Source: Oscillospiraceae bacterium
Lineage (GTDB): Bacteria; Bacillota; Clostridia; Oscillospirales; Acutalibacteraceae
DNA length: 52,475 nucleotides
Assembly: GCA_031256825.1 (NCBI GenBank)
Contig: JAIRPV010000025.1
Coordinates: forward strand, 1-52,475
Direction: 5' to 3'
Notes under the pieces: generated by a model
The model's input: the letters and a program-made list of their open reading frames with translations, nothing else
Database searches by the model: none
What the model was told of the DNA's origin: nothing
Shown: positions 39,185 to 48,280 of the stretch, in pieces
Numbering within the stretch: the stretch's first letter is position 1
How the letters are laid out: every line of letters starts with the position of its first letter
Program-made: the position numbers and the translations under genes

Positions 39185-40357
39185 TCAATAAAAATTTGAC
39201 TCCACCCGGATGTGCGCTTCCAGCCGGGGATCGTCAGCCGCGACAGCGGCAGCCAAAGCTGCCTCGATCTCTTCGCGCTGCCGCGGCGTGTAGGCGATTG
39301 GCACAACCAAATCGAACAAAACATTGCTGTGCCGCGTGCCCTTTGTCACGCGAAAATCGTGCAGTGTGCAATCCGGTTCCATCTCCCGCGCGAGCGCCGT
39401 CACCCGCTCCCGCAGGGCAAGCGTTTCGGGATCGCGCGCCGAAATGGGATCCATATGGATCACCAGCAGCAGACTGAACGCCGCGCCAAGCTCCTGCTCC
39501 GCCCGGTCAATGGTCTCGTGGATCGCGAGCACATCCGATTCGGCGGGCACTTCCGCGTGCACCGAGGCAATGCAGCGCCCCGCGCCATAGTCGTGCACCA
39601 GCAGGTCGTGCACGCCGCTCACGCCGTCATAGGTTAACAGCCGCTCCCGCAGCGCTTCCACAAGCGCCGGATCGGGCGCGCGGCCCAGCAGCTGCCCTAT
39701 GGTTCTGCGCACGATCCCTACGCCGCCCCAGAGGATGAACCCCGCTACCACCAGCCCGGCCAGGCCATCCCAGGGCAGGCGCGGCCAGATGATTCGCAGC
39801 AGCGCGCTGCCCAAAACGGCCGCCGTGGCCGCAATGTCGTTGAAACTGTCGCGCATATTGGCACGCAGGATGTCGGAGTCAATCAGGCGGCCAATATATC
39901 TGTTGTAGATTCCCATCCAGAGCTTTAGGAGCATGGATCCCGGCAGCACCAAAAACAGCTGCCAGGGCGTCTCCTGCGCCGCCGGGTGCAGAACCGCCGC
40001 AACGGCGCTTTTGCCCAGCTCAAACCCTGCCAGCAGCATCAGCACCGCAAGAATAAACGAGGCGACGTATTCCACGCGGCCATGCCCGAAAGGATGTTCC
40101 CGGTCGGCGGGTTTGGCTGCCATGCGAAACCCCAGCAGCGTCACCACGCAGCTGCTGCAATCGCCCAGGTTGTTGAACGCATCCGCCGTCACGGCCACGC
40201 TGCCGGAAAGCCATCCCACGGCCAGCTTTGCGCCGAACAGCAGCAGGTTGCAGCAGATGCTCATGCCGCCGGCCAACATGCCGTAGCGGCGGCGCACCTG
40301 CGGCTCGGCAGGGGTGTCGTGATCTTTGATCAAGTGCCGAATCAAAAATTTGGTCAT
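39185..40357 (-). CDS. cation diffusion facilitator family transporter
   Basis: The product is 390 residues from the ATG at 40357, with a G-rich ribosome site. The first 210 residues hold about six membrane spans. TM2 has VTADAFNNLGD and TM5 has MRDSFNDIAATA, the metal-site positions; both read Asp-x-x-x-Asp-like where zinc transporters have His-x-x-x-Asp, which points to Mn or Fe rather than Zn. The C-terminal 180 residues are a cytoplasmic ferredoxin-like domain (VHDLLVHDYGAGRCIASVHAEV), extended by a further domain. It exports divalent metal in exchange for protons. It shares a terminator with the peptide gene. Confidence 0.85.
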   Translation of the reverse strand: MTKFLIRHLIKDHDTPAEPQVRRRYGMLAGGMSICCNLLLFGAKLAVGWLSGSVAVTADAFNNLGDCSSCVVTLLGFRMAAKPADREHPFGHGRVEYVASFILAVLMLLAGFELGKSAVAAVLHPAAQETPWQLFLVLPGSMLLKLWMGIYNRYIGRLIDSDILRANMRDSFNDIAATAAVLGSALLRIIWPRLPWDGLAGLVVAGFILWGGVGIVRRTIGQLLGRAPDPALVEALRERLLTYDGVSGVHDLLVHDYGAGRCIASVHAEVPAESDVLAIHETIDRAEQELGAAFSLLLVIHMDPISARDPETLALRERVTALAREMEPDCTLHDFRVTKGTRHSNVLFDLVVPIAYTPRQREEIEAALAAAVAADDPRLEAHIRVESNFY

Positions 40358-40392
40358 AGCCAACCCCCCCGCCGCAAAAAACCCGTTCTGAA

Positions 40393-40670
40393 CTCTGCCT
40401 CTGTCGTGGCAATACGCCACAGAAAATCACTTTGCAAAGCCAGCCCTCGCCACGGGATTTTGTGCTCATTTGTCTCGCTTTCAGCGGCAAGTTACGAGAT
40501 TCCGAAATTCCGGAATACTGGATTTTGGCTCTGTAAAGGGGTCAAAAAACGGTTCGCCATTCCGAAATTTCGAACTATCGTAAAAAGCGCTGCGGAAGAT
40601 TTTTTCTGCCTCTGCCTCTGTCGTGGCAATACGCCACAGAAAATCACTTCGCAAAGCCAGCCCTCGCCAC
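40393..40670. repeat. 61-bp direct repeat flanking 156 bp
   Basis: The units at 40393-40453 and 40610-40670 differ at one position of 61. Each contains a GTGGC/GCCAC stem and a CTTTGCAAAG-type palindrome. Between them lie two ATTCCGAAATT-like copies (near 40499 and 40559). There is no gene. It looks like the relic of a small non-autonomous element in the 510-bp gap between the transporter and pyrH. Confidence 0.75.
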
Positions 40671-40758
40671 ATGTGATACGCCTATTATAACATACTTTTC
40701 CAAAAAAGTCCACTATTTTTTCAGGGGATTTCGCGGAGCGCGCCAGCGAAAAAAACTC

Positions 40759-40787
40759 TTGCATTTCGCCCGAATATATGTTACAAT
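40759..40787 (+). promoter_or_regulatory. promoter of the pyrH-frr operon
   Basis: TTGCAT (40759-40764) and TACAAT (40782-40787) are spaced 17 bp, 80 bp before the pyrH start. Confidence 0.65.
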
Positions 40788-40867
40788 ACAAGGCAAGAAG
40801 AGAATGGATGCTCATTGTCTTCATGTTGAGAATTGCATGCCTGTGCCGTTCAACAGAGGAGGTTTCC

Positions 40868-41623
40868 ATGTTAAAGTACAAACGCGCACTGCTGAAACTC
40901 AGCGGCGAGGTGCTGGCGGGCCAACAGGGCGCGGGGATTGATTTTGCGCTGGCGGAAGAGATTTGCGCGGCGATTGCCGGGTGCGTGCGCGAAGGCGCGC
41001 AGCTGGGGATTGTCATTGGCGGAGGTAATTTTTGGCGCGGGCGCAGCAGCGGCAAGATGGACGCTGTGCGGGCCGACCAGATGGGCATGCTGGCCACGAT
41101 GATGAACGCCCTGGCGTTGGCCGATACGTTTGCGCAGCTGGGCCAGCCGGCGCTTGTGCAGGCGGCGCATGTGATGCCGCAGTTTGCCGGATGCATCAAT
41201 AAGCAAGAGGCGGTTGCCGCGCTGGAAAGCGCAAGCGTGGTGATCTTTGGCGGGGGAACGGGTAACCCCTTTTTTACAACGGATTCCACGGCGGCGCTGC
41301 GCGCGGCGGAAATTGAGGCCGAAGTGGTGCTCAAGGCCACGAATGTGGATGGCGTTTATGACAGAGACCCGAAGAAATATATCGACGCTGTGAAGTATGA
41401 CGCCTTGTCGCACGACGACATTCTGGCCAAACGGCTCAACGTGATGGATGCGACCGCTGCGGCGCTTTGCCGCGACAAACACATTCCCATGCTGGTGTTT
41501 AACCTCAGCGATCCGGCGAATATTCTGCGGGCGCTGCGGGGCGAAAATATTGGGACTTTGGTGGCGGAAAACGGAGACGAGCGAGTGATCGGGGAGGCAA
41601 ACAACGCCCCCTCGGGAGTGTAA
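40868..41623 (+). CDS. pyrH: UMP kinase
   Basis: The 251-residue product has ALLKLSGEVLAG, IVIGGGNFWRG, RADQMGMLATMMNAL, GGTGNPFFTTDS and ATNVDGVYDRDPKK, all signatures of bacterial UMP kinase, a hexameric amino-acid-kinase-fold enzyme that makes UDP from UMP and ATP. GAGGAGG lies 5 bp before the ATG at 40868; the open frame upstream contains the promoter. It leads the operon with frr 31 bp downstream, as in most Bacillota. Confidence 0.95.
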   Translation: MLKYKRALLKLSGEVLAGQQGAGIDFALAEEICAAIAGCVREGAQLGIVIGGGNFWRGRSSGKMDAVRADQMGMLATMMNALALADTFAQLGQPALVQAAHVMPQFAGCINKQEAVAALESASVVIFGGGTGNPFFTTDSTAALRAAEIEAEVVLKATNVDGVYDRDPKKYIDAVKYDALSHDDILAKRLNVMDATAAALCRDKHIPMLVFNLSDPANILRALRGENIGTLVAENGDERVIGEANNAPSGV

Positions 41624-41654
41624 AAATAAAGAATCAGCATTGGAGGAATGATCT

Positions 41655-42209
41655 ATGGACGAATATTTGCAACCCGCGAAAGAGAAGATGGAAAAGGCCG
41701 TGGCCGCGCTCAAGCATGAGTACGCGTCGATCCGCGCGGGCCGCGCCAACCCTGCCGTGCTCGACAAAATCCGCGTGGATTACTACGGAACGCCCACGCC
41801 AATCAACCAGATGGCCGCCGTTTCGGTTGCGGAGGCCCGTGTGCTGACCATTCAGCCCTGGGACGCGAGCACGGTGCGCGCGATCGAAAAAGCGATCCAG
41901 AACAGCGAGGTGGGGATCAACCCACAGAGCGACGGGCGCGTCATCCGCCTGATTTTTCCGCAGCTGACCGAGGAGCACCGCAAGCAGATTGCCAAAGACA
42001 TCAAGCACATGGCGGAGGAGGCGAAGGTGAGCCTGCGCCACACCCGCCGGGAGGTGATTGAGCACCTGAAGAAGCTGGAGAAGGCCTCGGAACTGACGGA
42101 AGATGATCTGAAGGACGAAGAGAAAGACTTGCAGGAGATGACCGAAAAATACAGCAAAGAGATCGACAAATTGGCGGCGGCCAAACATGACGAGGTCATG
42201 GAGGTATAG
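41655..42209 (+). CDS. frr: ribosome recycling factor
   Basis: The 184-residue product has the family length and motifs: EKMEKAVAALKHEYASIRAG, RANPAVLDKIRVDYYGTPTP, IQPWDASTVRAIEKAI and the C-terminal helix LTEDDLKDEEKDLQEMTEKY. With EF-G it splits post-termination ribosomes. GGAGG lies 8 bp before the ATG. It follows pyrH in the same operon. Confidence 0.96.
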   Translation: MDEYLQPAKEKMEKAVAALKHEYASIRAGRANPAVLDKIRVDYYGTPTPINQMAAVSVAEARVLTIQPWDASTVRAIEKAIQNSEVGINPQSDGRVIRLIFPQLTEEHRKQIAKDIKHMAEEAKVSLRHTRREVIEHLKKLEKASELTEDDLKDEEKDLQEMTEKYSKEIDKLAAAKHDEVMEV

Positions 42210-42306
42210 GGATACGAAAAGCGTTGCCGGGGAGCGCCCTGAACGCGGCAGCCCTGGTGAATGCGCGCCCGGCGCAGCGGGAACGTTATGATCTGGTGGA
42301 GTGTGT

Positions 42307-42609
42307 ATGGTGAAGCATATTATTTTGTGGGATTTCCCGGAAGGGCTTCCCCACGGGGAACAGGCTCGGCGCGGCGCGTTGATCAAGGCGGCCTTGGAGG
42401 GCCTGGTTGGCGTTATCCCGGGGTTGCTGCGGCTGCGCGTATCCACAGAACTGCTGGGCAGCAGCAACGCGCAGCTGGTTTTGGAAAGTGAATTCGAGTC
42501 GCCGCAGGCTCTTGCGGACTACACGGTGCATCCGGCGCACCAAAAGGCTGCCGCGGAACTTGTTCGGCCGAATGTTTGCAACCGGCGCTGCGCCGATTTT
42601 GAAGTTTAG
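42307..42609 (+). CDS. Dabb (stress-responsive A/B barrel) domain protein
   Basis: The 100-residue product begins MVKHIILWDFPEGL and has GVIPGLLRLRVSTELLG and YTVHPAHQKAAAEL, the pattern of the dimeric alpha/beta barrel Dabb family (VkHivlwk...pGi...e...H..Y..HP.H). GGTGGAG precedes the ATG at 42307. The family's role in bacteria is unclear; binding of a small hydrophobic ligand is possible. It lies between frr and uppS. Confidence 0.8.
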   Translation: MVKHIILWDFPEGLPHGEQARRGALIKAALEGLVGVIPGLLRLRVSTELLGSSNAQLVLESEFESPQALADYTVHPAHQKAAAELVRPNVCNRRCADFEV

Positions 42610-42622
42610 GCGGAGGGACGCT

Positions 42623-43237
42623 ATGCCCGGTCTTATGGTGCATCTGATGACGGCGCGGGCGCTTTGGCCGGAAGGCCCGGCGGTGTTTTATCTGGGCAGC
42701 ATAGCGCCCGACGCGGTGCGCGGCTGGCGCGAAAAAGATGCGACGCATTTTCGCGATTTGGAAGACAGAAGCGAAGCGCTGGCTTCGCTCGCTCGGCAAA
42801 TGCAATCTGAACTTTCTTTCCCGTTCCTTTCAACCTGCCTACTGCCTCCTGATCCCTGCCTCCTCTACGGCGAGGGCGTATTGCTGCATTTGTTCACAGA
42901 CTGGAAGTGGGATTTGTCGTATCTGCGCGCCTACCGGCGGCAAAAGGGCGAAGGATGGTTCCTGCCCTACCGCGAGGAGCTGAACCGCGCGGGCAGCTGG
43001 GCGTTTCATCACAGCGACTGGGCAAAGCCGCTCTGGCAGGCCATGCAAAGCGTGGAGGAATTCGGCGCAACGCCGGGGGCCACTGCGGAAGAAGTGCGGG
43101 CGCTGGCGCAGCGGAATTATCTTTGGCATTGCGAGCATCGCCTGGAAGCTTCGGCGGTGTTTCCGCCGGAAACGCTGGAACAATTTGCGCGGCAAACCGC
43201 GCGGGAATATGAGGATTGGAGGAAGCGGATTGGGTGA
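42623..43237 (+). CDS. zinc-dependent phospholipase C-like protein
   Basis: The 204-residue product has MVHLMTARALWPEGPAVFYL, GSIAPDAVRG, DATHFR and LLHLFTDWKWD. Spaced His and Asp residues in HLxxA...GSiaPDa...tHF...lHlftDw fit the Zn_dep_PLPC / S1-P1-like metal site family. There is no signal peptide, so it is probably a cytoplasmic hydrolase. GGAGGG precedes the ATG at 42623. Its end overlaps the uppS start by 8 bp. Confidence 0.72.
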   Translation: MPGLMVHLMTARALWPEGPAVFYLGSIAPDAVRGWREKDATHFRDLEDRSEALASLARQMQSELSFPFLSTCLLPPDPCLLYGEGVLLHLFTDWKWDLSYLRAYRRQKGEGWFLPYREELNRAGSWAFHHSDWAKPLWQAMQSVEEFGATPGATAEEVRALAQRNYLWHCEHRLEASAVFPPETLEQFARQTAREYEDWRKRIG

Positions 43238-43961
43238 AGCAAAGCCGGTTCCAAGGCACATTGGCATTATTATGGACGGCAACGGACGCTGGGCCAAGCG
43301 GCGCGGGCTGCCGCGCACCTTTGGCCACAGGGCGGGGGTTGAGGCGTTCGAGCGCATTTGCGATTATGCCGTTACGCTGGGCGTGGAATGCCTGACGTTC
43401 TATGCGTTTTCCACGGAAAACTGGCGGCGGCCGCCCGAAGAGGTGCAGGCAATCATGGAACTGTTCCGGCGGCAGCTGGACGAGATGGAGCGGCGAAAAG
43501 AAGAAAATGAACGGAAGGGATTCCGCATACAATATATTGGCGCGCTGGATGAGGGCGGGCCGGTGCCGCAGGATGTTCTGCGGAAAATCAGGCAGATGGA
43601 GGCGGAGACCTCCGCGAAAACCCGCATGGTGGTCAACATTGCGGTGAATTACGGCGGGCAGCAGGAAATTTTGGCCGCGGCGCGGCGGCTGGCCCGGCGC
43701 TGCCTGGACGGGGAGCTGGAGCCGGAGGCGCTGACCGAAGAAGATTTGGCCGGGGGGCTTTATACGGCGGGGCTGCCGGCGCCCGATCTTATCATTCGGC
43801 CCAGCGGCGAACTGCGGCTTTCGAATTTTTTGCTGTGGCAAAGCGCTTACGCGGAGCTTTGGTTTTCGGATATCCTCTGGCCGGATTTTCAGCCTGCGGA
43901 TCTGGATGCGGCGATTGCGGACTATGGCAGGCGGCAAAGAAGGTTTGGGGATATTCTATAA
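43230..43961 (+). CDS. uppS: undecaprenyl diphosphate synthase
   Basis: The 243-residue product has HIGIIMDGNGRWAKRRGLPR, GHRAGVEAFERI, TFYAFSTENWRRP and RPSGELRLSNFLLWQSAYAE, all signatures of cis-prenyl transferases. It makes the C55 carrier lipid for cell-wall synthesis. I chose TTG at 43230 because GGAGG lies 7 bp upstream and homologues start just before the HIGIIMDG block; ATG 43209 is possible. The start overlaps the previous gene by 8 bp. Confidence 0.94.
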   Translation: MGEAKPVPRHIGIIMDGNGRWAKRRGLPRTFGHRAGVEAFERICDYAVTLGVECLTFYAFSTENWRRPPEEVQAIMELFRRQLDEMERRKEENERKGFRIQYIGALDEGGPVPQDVLRKIRQMEAETSAKTRMVVNIAVNYGGQQEILAAARRLARRCLDGELEPEALTEEDLAGGLYTAGLPAPDLIIRPSGELRLSNFLLWQSAYAELWFSDILWPDFQPADLDAAIADYGRRQRRFGDIL

Positions 43962-43986
43962 TTTCACATAGAAATGATGTGACGGC

Positions 43987-44868
43987 ATGAAAGTACGTAT
44001 CATAACCGGGCTTGTTTGCGCAGTGGTCGCGATAGCGGCGCTGGTGTTCATTACCACGCCGCTCATGGGGATCCTGTGCGTTCTCATGACGACGATGGCC
44101 TGCTACGAAATCTGTCATGTGGCGGGCGTCAGGAACAAGGGCATGATTGGCGTTGCCATGGTGGCGGCGGCGGCGCTGCCGCCTTTGGTGGAGTACGACG
44201 TATTTGGGCGGCTGGGCGTTTCTGTGCTGCTGCCGATTTTGGCGTATGTTTTTTTGCAGGTTGTGCTGATGCTGGCGGACTTCAAGGAATCGAAGTTCAG
44301 CGACGTGCTGTTTGTGCTGCTGGCTTCGCTTGCGGTGCCGTCGGCGAGCTCCGCCGTGCTGCTGGTTCGCAATATTATCCGCGACATGGACGTTGGCGTG
44401 TTCGAGAAAAATCTGATCATCTACTTTTTGTTCTTTACGTTCTGCTGCGCGTGGTTCACCGATACCTTCGCTTATTTTGTGGGGATGAAATTTGGCAAGC
44501 ACAAACTTTGCCCCCATGTTAGCCCGAAAAAGACCGTTGAGGGCGCCGCGGGCGGCATTTTGCTGACCGCTTTGGCGAACGTTGGGTTCGCGGCCCTGTT
44601 TAACCTGCTGTTTTTGGAACACCACCGCATCCAACTGCTGACGGTCGGGCTGATGTCGATCCCCATTTGCATTGCTTCCATCTTTGGCGATTTGGCGGCC
44701 TCCACGCTCAAGCGCAACTTTAACGCGAAAGATTTTGGCAGGCTGTTCCCCGGCCATGGCGGGGTGATGGACCGGCTGGACTCGCTTTCTTACGTTGCCC
44801 CGATGATGTTTGCGCTGCTGCAATTGCAGTACCATTTTGGCTGGGCGCTGTTTTCCAGGGTGATATAA
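43987..44868 (+). CDS. cdsA: phosphatidate cytidylyltransferase
   Basis: The 293-residue product is polytopic, with about eight membrane spans. It has the CDP-alcohol cytidylyltransferase signature near the C-terminus: SIFGDLAASTLKRNFNAKDF then PGHGGVMDRLDS. It makes CDP-diacylglycerol, the branch point of phospholipid synthesis. Its last base is the first base of the dxr ATG. Confidence 0.94.
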   Translation: MKVRIITGLVCAVVAIAALVFITTPLMGILCVLMTTMACYEICHVAGVRNKGMIGVAMVAAAALPPLVEYDVFGRLGVSVLLPILAYVFLQVVLMLADFKESKFSDVLFVLLASLAVPSASSAVLLVRNIIRDMDVGVFEKNLIIYFLFFTFCCAWFTDTFAYFVGMKFGKHKLCPHVSPKKTVEGAAGGILLTALANVGFAALFNLLFLEHHRIQLLTVGLMSIPICIASIFGDLAASTLKRNFNAKDFGRLFPGHGGVMDRLDSLSYVAPMMFALLQLQYHFGWALFSRVI

Positions 44869-46022
44869 TGGGGAAAAGCATTGCGGTTTTAGGCTCGACA
44901 GGCTCCATCGGCACGCAGGCGCTGGAAGTAATTGCGGCGCTGGGCTGGCGCGTGAGCGCGCTGACGGCGCGGCGCAGCGCCGCTTTGTTGGAAGAACAGG
45001 CCCGGCGCTTTCGGCCGAAGATGGCCGCCCTGGCGGACGAAGCCGCCGCGCGGGCGCTCAAACAGAGCCTGCGCGACACGGATATCAGAGTGCTTGCGGG
45101 CGAAAGCGGCGTAGCCGAATGCGCGGCGGCGCAGTGCGACATCGCCCTAAACGGGATCGTTGGCGTGGCGGGGCTGCGGCCCAGCGTTGCGGCGCTGGAA
45201 GCCGGGCATGCGCTGGCGCTGGCAAACAAAGAAAGCCTCGTGGCGGGCGGCGCGTTCATCACAAGGCTTGCGCGCGAAAAAAACCTGCCGATTTTGCCTG
45301 TGGACAGCGAGCACTCGGCTGTTTTTCAATGCTTGCAGGGGCTGCGGAGCAAAACGGAGCTGCGGCGCGTTATTTTAACGGCCTCGGGCGGGGCGTTTTA
45401 TGGGAAGAGCAGGGAAGCGCTGCGGCACGCGACGGCGGCCGACGCGCTGCGGCACCCCAACTGGAGCATGGGCGCAAAAATCACGGTGGACAGCGCGACC
45501 ATGTTCAATAAAGGCCTGGAGATCATGGAAGCCGCCTGGCTGTTTGGGCTGCCGGCGGAGCGCGTTGACGTGTGGATCCACCGGCAGAGCGTTGTGCATT
45601 CGCTCATCGAATGCGCCGACGGCGCGGTTTTGGCGCAATTTGGCGCGCCCGACATGCGTTTGCCCATTCAGTACGCGCTGACATGGCCCGAGCGGCGGGC
45701 CTGCCCCGGCAAACGGCTAAATTTGGCCGATTGGGGAACACTGACCTTTGAGCCGCCGGACGACGCGACGTTCCCCGCCATGCGGCTTTGCCGGGAAGCA
45801 TACCAAATGGGCGGGCTGGCCGGGGCGGTGCTCAACGGTGCCAACGAGGCCGCGAACGCGTTATTCCGGGCGGGGAAAATTGGCTTTTTAGAAATTGCCG
45901 CGTTGGTGGAAGCGGCGCTGCGCGGGGTTCCGCATGGCTCGGCGGAGTCGCTGGACGATGTTTTTCAGGCGGATCAATATGCGAGGGAGCGGGTGCATGC
46001 CCTTCAGAAAGGAACAGTATGA
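44868..46022 (+). CDS. dxr: 1-deoxy-D-xylulose 5-phosphate reductoisomerase
   Basis: The 384-residue product has the NADPH-binding AVLGSTGSIGTQALEVI at the N-terminus, ALANKESLVAGG, PVDSEHSAVFQCL with the metal-binding Asp and Glu, ASGGAFYG and HPNWSMGAKITVDSATMFNK. It performs the second step of the non-mevalonate isoprenoid pathway, whose later step ispG is two genes downstream. The stop overlaps the rseP start (ATGA). Confidence 0.95.
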   Translation: MGKSIAVLGSTGSIGTQALEVIAALGWRVSALTARRSAALLEEQARRFRPKMAALADEAAARALKQSLRDTDIRVLAGESGVAECAAAQCDIALNGIVGVAGLRPSVAALEAGHALALANKESLVAGGAFITRLAREKNLPILPVDSEHSAVFQCLQGLRSKTELRRVILTASGGAFYGKSREALRHATAADALRHPNWSMGAKITVDSATMFNKGLEIMEAAWLFGLPAERVDVWIHRQSVVHSLIECADGAVLAQFGAPDMRLPIQYALTWPERRACPGKRLNLADWGTLTFEPPDDATFPAMRLCREAYQMGGLAGAVLNGANEAANALFRAGKIGFLEIAALVEAALRGVPHGSAESLDDVFQADQYARERVHALQKGTV

Positions 46023-47146
46023 GCACATTGGCATTCAGCGCGGGCGCGGTTTGGGGCAAGGTCTGGCCTATTTTGTTGGCTATTGTCTATTTTGGATTCC
46101 TGATTTTGTCGCACGAAATCGGACACTTCACAGCGGCAAAATCTTTTAAGGTGAAAGTGAACGAATTCAGCATGGGCATGGGGCCGCGCATTTTTAAGAA
46201 GAAGAAGGGCGAGACCACTTACAGCGTGAAGGCGCTGCCGTTTGGCGGCTCTGTGCTGATGGAGGGGGAAGACGACGAAAGCGCCGACCCGCGCGCCTTT
46301 GGGAAGCAGAAGGCATGGAAGCGCCTGATCATTTTGCTGGCCGGGGCGTTCATGAACCTTGTGTGCGGCATGATCATCATGGCTGTGATTGTGGGGATGG
46401 ATCCGAAGACGATGGTGCCGCAGGTGGCGCAGTTTGGCCAGGAGCCTATCACCAGCGCGCAGGGGCTGGAAGTTGGCGACGTGCTCTATAAAATCAACGG
46501 CAGGCGCGTGCGCACCTGGATGGATTTGAATTTTCTTCTCAACCGCAGCAAGACCGGCCTGGTGGATCTGGTGGTAAAGCGGCAGGGCAAGACGCTGGGG
46601 TTGGGGGAAATTCAGTTTAAGCAGGGCGAAACCGCCGACGGCGTAAAATATTATGGCTGCGATTTCACGCTTTACGGCGTGGAGAAAGGGGAGCGGAGCC
46701 TGGGGCTGTTCCTGAAAGAGACGGTGGGCGAAAGCATCAGCGTGGCGCGCATGGTATACCTGAGCCTGTTCGACATGGTAACGGGCAAGTTTAAGCTGCG
46801 CGAGATATCGGGGCCAATTGGCGTGGTGACCATGCTCTCTAACGGCGCGCAGCAGGCGCAGGAACAGGCGACTTCGGGCAACAAGGCGCAGGCGCTGTTT
46901 GCGCTGATGGATTTGCTGCTGCTGTTCGGCATGATTTCGATCAATATTGGCATTATGAACTTGCTGCCGCTGCCGGCGCTGGATGGGGGGCGGATTTTCT
47001 TCACGCTGGTGGAGATGATTTTCCGCAAGCCCGTTCCGAAGAAGTTCGAGAGCTATGTGCACGCCGCCGGTTTTGCGCTGCTGATGCTGTTCATGGCGGT
47101 GGTTTCGTTCTCAGATATTTGGGCGCTGATCAAAGGGCACCGATAG
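46019..47146 (+). CDS. rseP: site-2 intramembrane metalloprotease
   Basis: The 375-residue product has the zinc site HEIGH at residues 32-36 in the first span, then FSMGMGPRIF and YSVKALPFGGSVLMEGED, a PDZ domain (LEVGDVLYKINGRRVRTW) and the second zinc ligand motif NLLPLPALDGGRIF. It cleaves membrane-anchored anti-sigma factors or signal peptides within the bilayer. AAAGGA precedes the ATG at 46019. In Bacillota it is often between dxr and ispG, as here. Confidence 0.93.
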   Translation: MSTLAFSAGAVWGKVWPILLAIVYFGFLILSHEIGHFTAAKSFKVKVNEFSMGMGPRIFKKKKGETTYSVKALPFGGSVLMEGEDDESADPRAFGKQKAWKRLIILLAGAFMNLVCGMIIMAVIVGMDPKTMVPQVAQFGQEPITSAQGLEVGDVLYKINGRRVRTWMDLNFLLNRSKTGLVDLVVKRQGKTLGLGEIQFKQGETADGVKYYGCDFTLYGVEKGERSLGLFLKETVGESISVARMVYLSLFDMVTGKFKLREISGPIGVVTMLSNGAQQAQEQATSGNKAQALFALMDLLLLFGMISINIGIMNLLPLPALDGGRIFFTLVEMIFRKPVPKKFESYVHAAGFALLMLFMAVVSFSDIWALIKGHR

Positions 47147-47162
47147 AAGGGGGCGGGAGCGA

Positions 47163-48212
47163 GTGCGGCGCAAAATCAGCAAAGCTGTTGCCATTGGCGG
47201 GCTGGTGATTGGCGGGGGCGCGCCGGTGCGGGTGCAGAGCATGCTCAGCCGCCCCGCGCACGACATTGCCGCCAATTTGGCGCAGGCGAGGGAACTGGAG
47301 GGCGCGGGCTGCGAGATCATTCGCGCGGCTGTGCCGGACAAAGAAAGCGTGGCGCTCATTGCCGCGCTGAAAGCGCATTGCGGCATGCCGGTTGTGGCGG
47401 ACATTCACTTTGATTACCGGCTGGCGCTGGAAAGCCTGGCCGCCGGGGCGGACAAAATCCGGATCAATCCCGGGAATATTGGCGCGCGGGAGCGCGTTAA
47501 GGCTGTGGCGGACGCGTGCCGGGAAAGGGGAGCGCCCATTCGCATTGGGGTGAACGCCGGTTCGCTGGAACCGGATCTTTTAGAAAAACACGGCGCGCCC
47601 ACGCCGGAGGCTATGGCGGAAAGCGCGCTGCGCCACGCGCGGCTGCTGGAGGATTGCGATTTTAGTGATATTGTGATTTCGCTGAAATCTTCGAATGTGG
47701 AGCGAACGGTGCAGGCGTATACGCTGTTGGCGCAGCAGTGCGATTATCCGCTGCATGTGGGCGTGACCGAGGCGGGCACGGCGCGCATGGGGCTTGTGAA
47801 ATCGGCGGCGGGCATCGGCGCGCTGCTGCTGGGCGGGATTGGCGACACCATACGCGTTTCGCTGACGGCGGAACCAGCTGAAGAGGTGCGCGCGGGGCTG
47901 GATATTTTGCAAGCGGTTGGCCTGGGGCGGGGGAGACCCAACCTGATCTCGTGCCCCACCTGCGGGCGGACAAAAATTGATTTGCCCGCGCTGGCGGCCG
48001 CTGTGGAAGAACGGCTGGCGGGCTGCCGAAAGGAAATCACCGTGGCGGTGATGGGCTGCGCGGTCAACGGGCCGGGCGAAGCCCGCGAAGCCGACGTTGG
48101 CCTGGCCGGCGGCGACGGATGCGCGCTGCTGTTTTGCCGGGGCGAAATTTTGCGCAAGGTGGCGGAAAGCGAGGCCATCGAAGCGCTGATGGCAGAAATT
48201 GAGCGGCTGTAG
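47163..48212 (+). CDS. ispG: 4-hydroxy-3-methylbut-2-en-1-yl diphosphate synthase
   Basis: The 349-residue product starts at GTG 47163 with a GGGAG site. It has PVRVQSMLSRPAHD, VVADIHFDYRLALES, KIRINPGNIG, and the iron-sulfur ligands in ISCPTCGRT and VMGCAVNGPGEA. It reduces MEcPP to HMBPP in the non-mevalonate pathway. It belongs to the run of genes from uppS on. Confidence 0.95.
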   Translation: MRRKISKAVAIGGLVIGGGAPVRVQSMLSRPAHDIAANLAQARELEGAGCEIIRAAVPDKESVALIAALKAHCGMPVVADIHFDYRLALESLAAGADKIRINPGNIGARERVKAVADACRERGAPIRIGVNAGSLEPDLLEKHGAPTPEAMAESALRHARLLEDCDFSDIVISLKSSNVERTVQAYTLLAQQCDYPLHVGVTEAGTARMGLVKSAAGIGALLLGGIGDTIRVSLTAEPAEEVRAGLDILQAVGLGRGRPNLISCPTCGRTKIDLPALAAAVEERLAGCRKEITVAVMGCAVNGPGEAREADVGLAGGDGCALLFCRGEILRKVAESEAIEALMAEIERL

Positions 48213-48220
48213 ACTGGGTT

Positions 48221-48247
48221 GCCGGATGTTCTCCGGCTTCTGTTTTT
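48221..48247 (+). terminator. weak terminator between ispG and polC
   Basis: GCCGG (48221-48225) pairs with CCGGC (48233-48237), followed by a T-rich tract TTCTGTTTTT. The stem is short, so readthrough to polC is likely. Confidence 0.5.
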
Positions 48248-48280
48248 GCATCACACAATAACAACGCGGAAAGGGTATCT

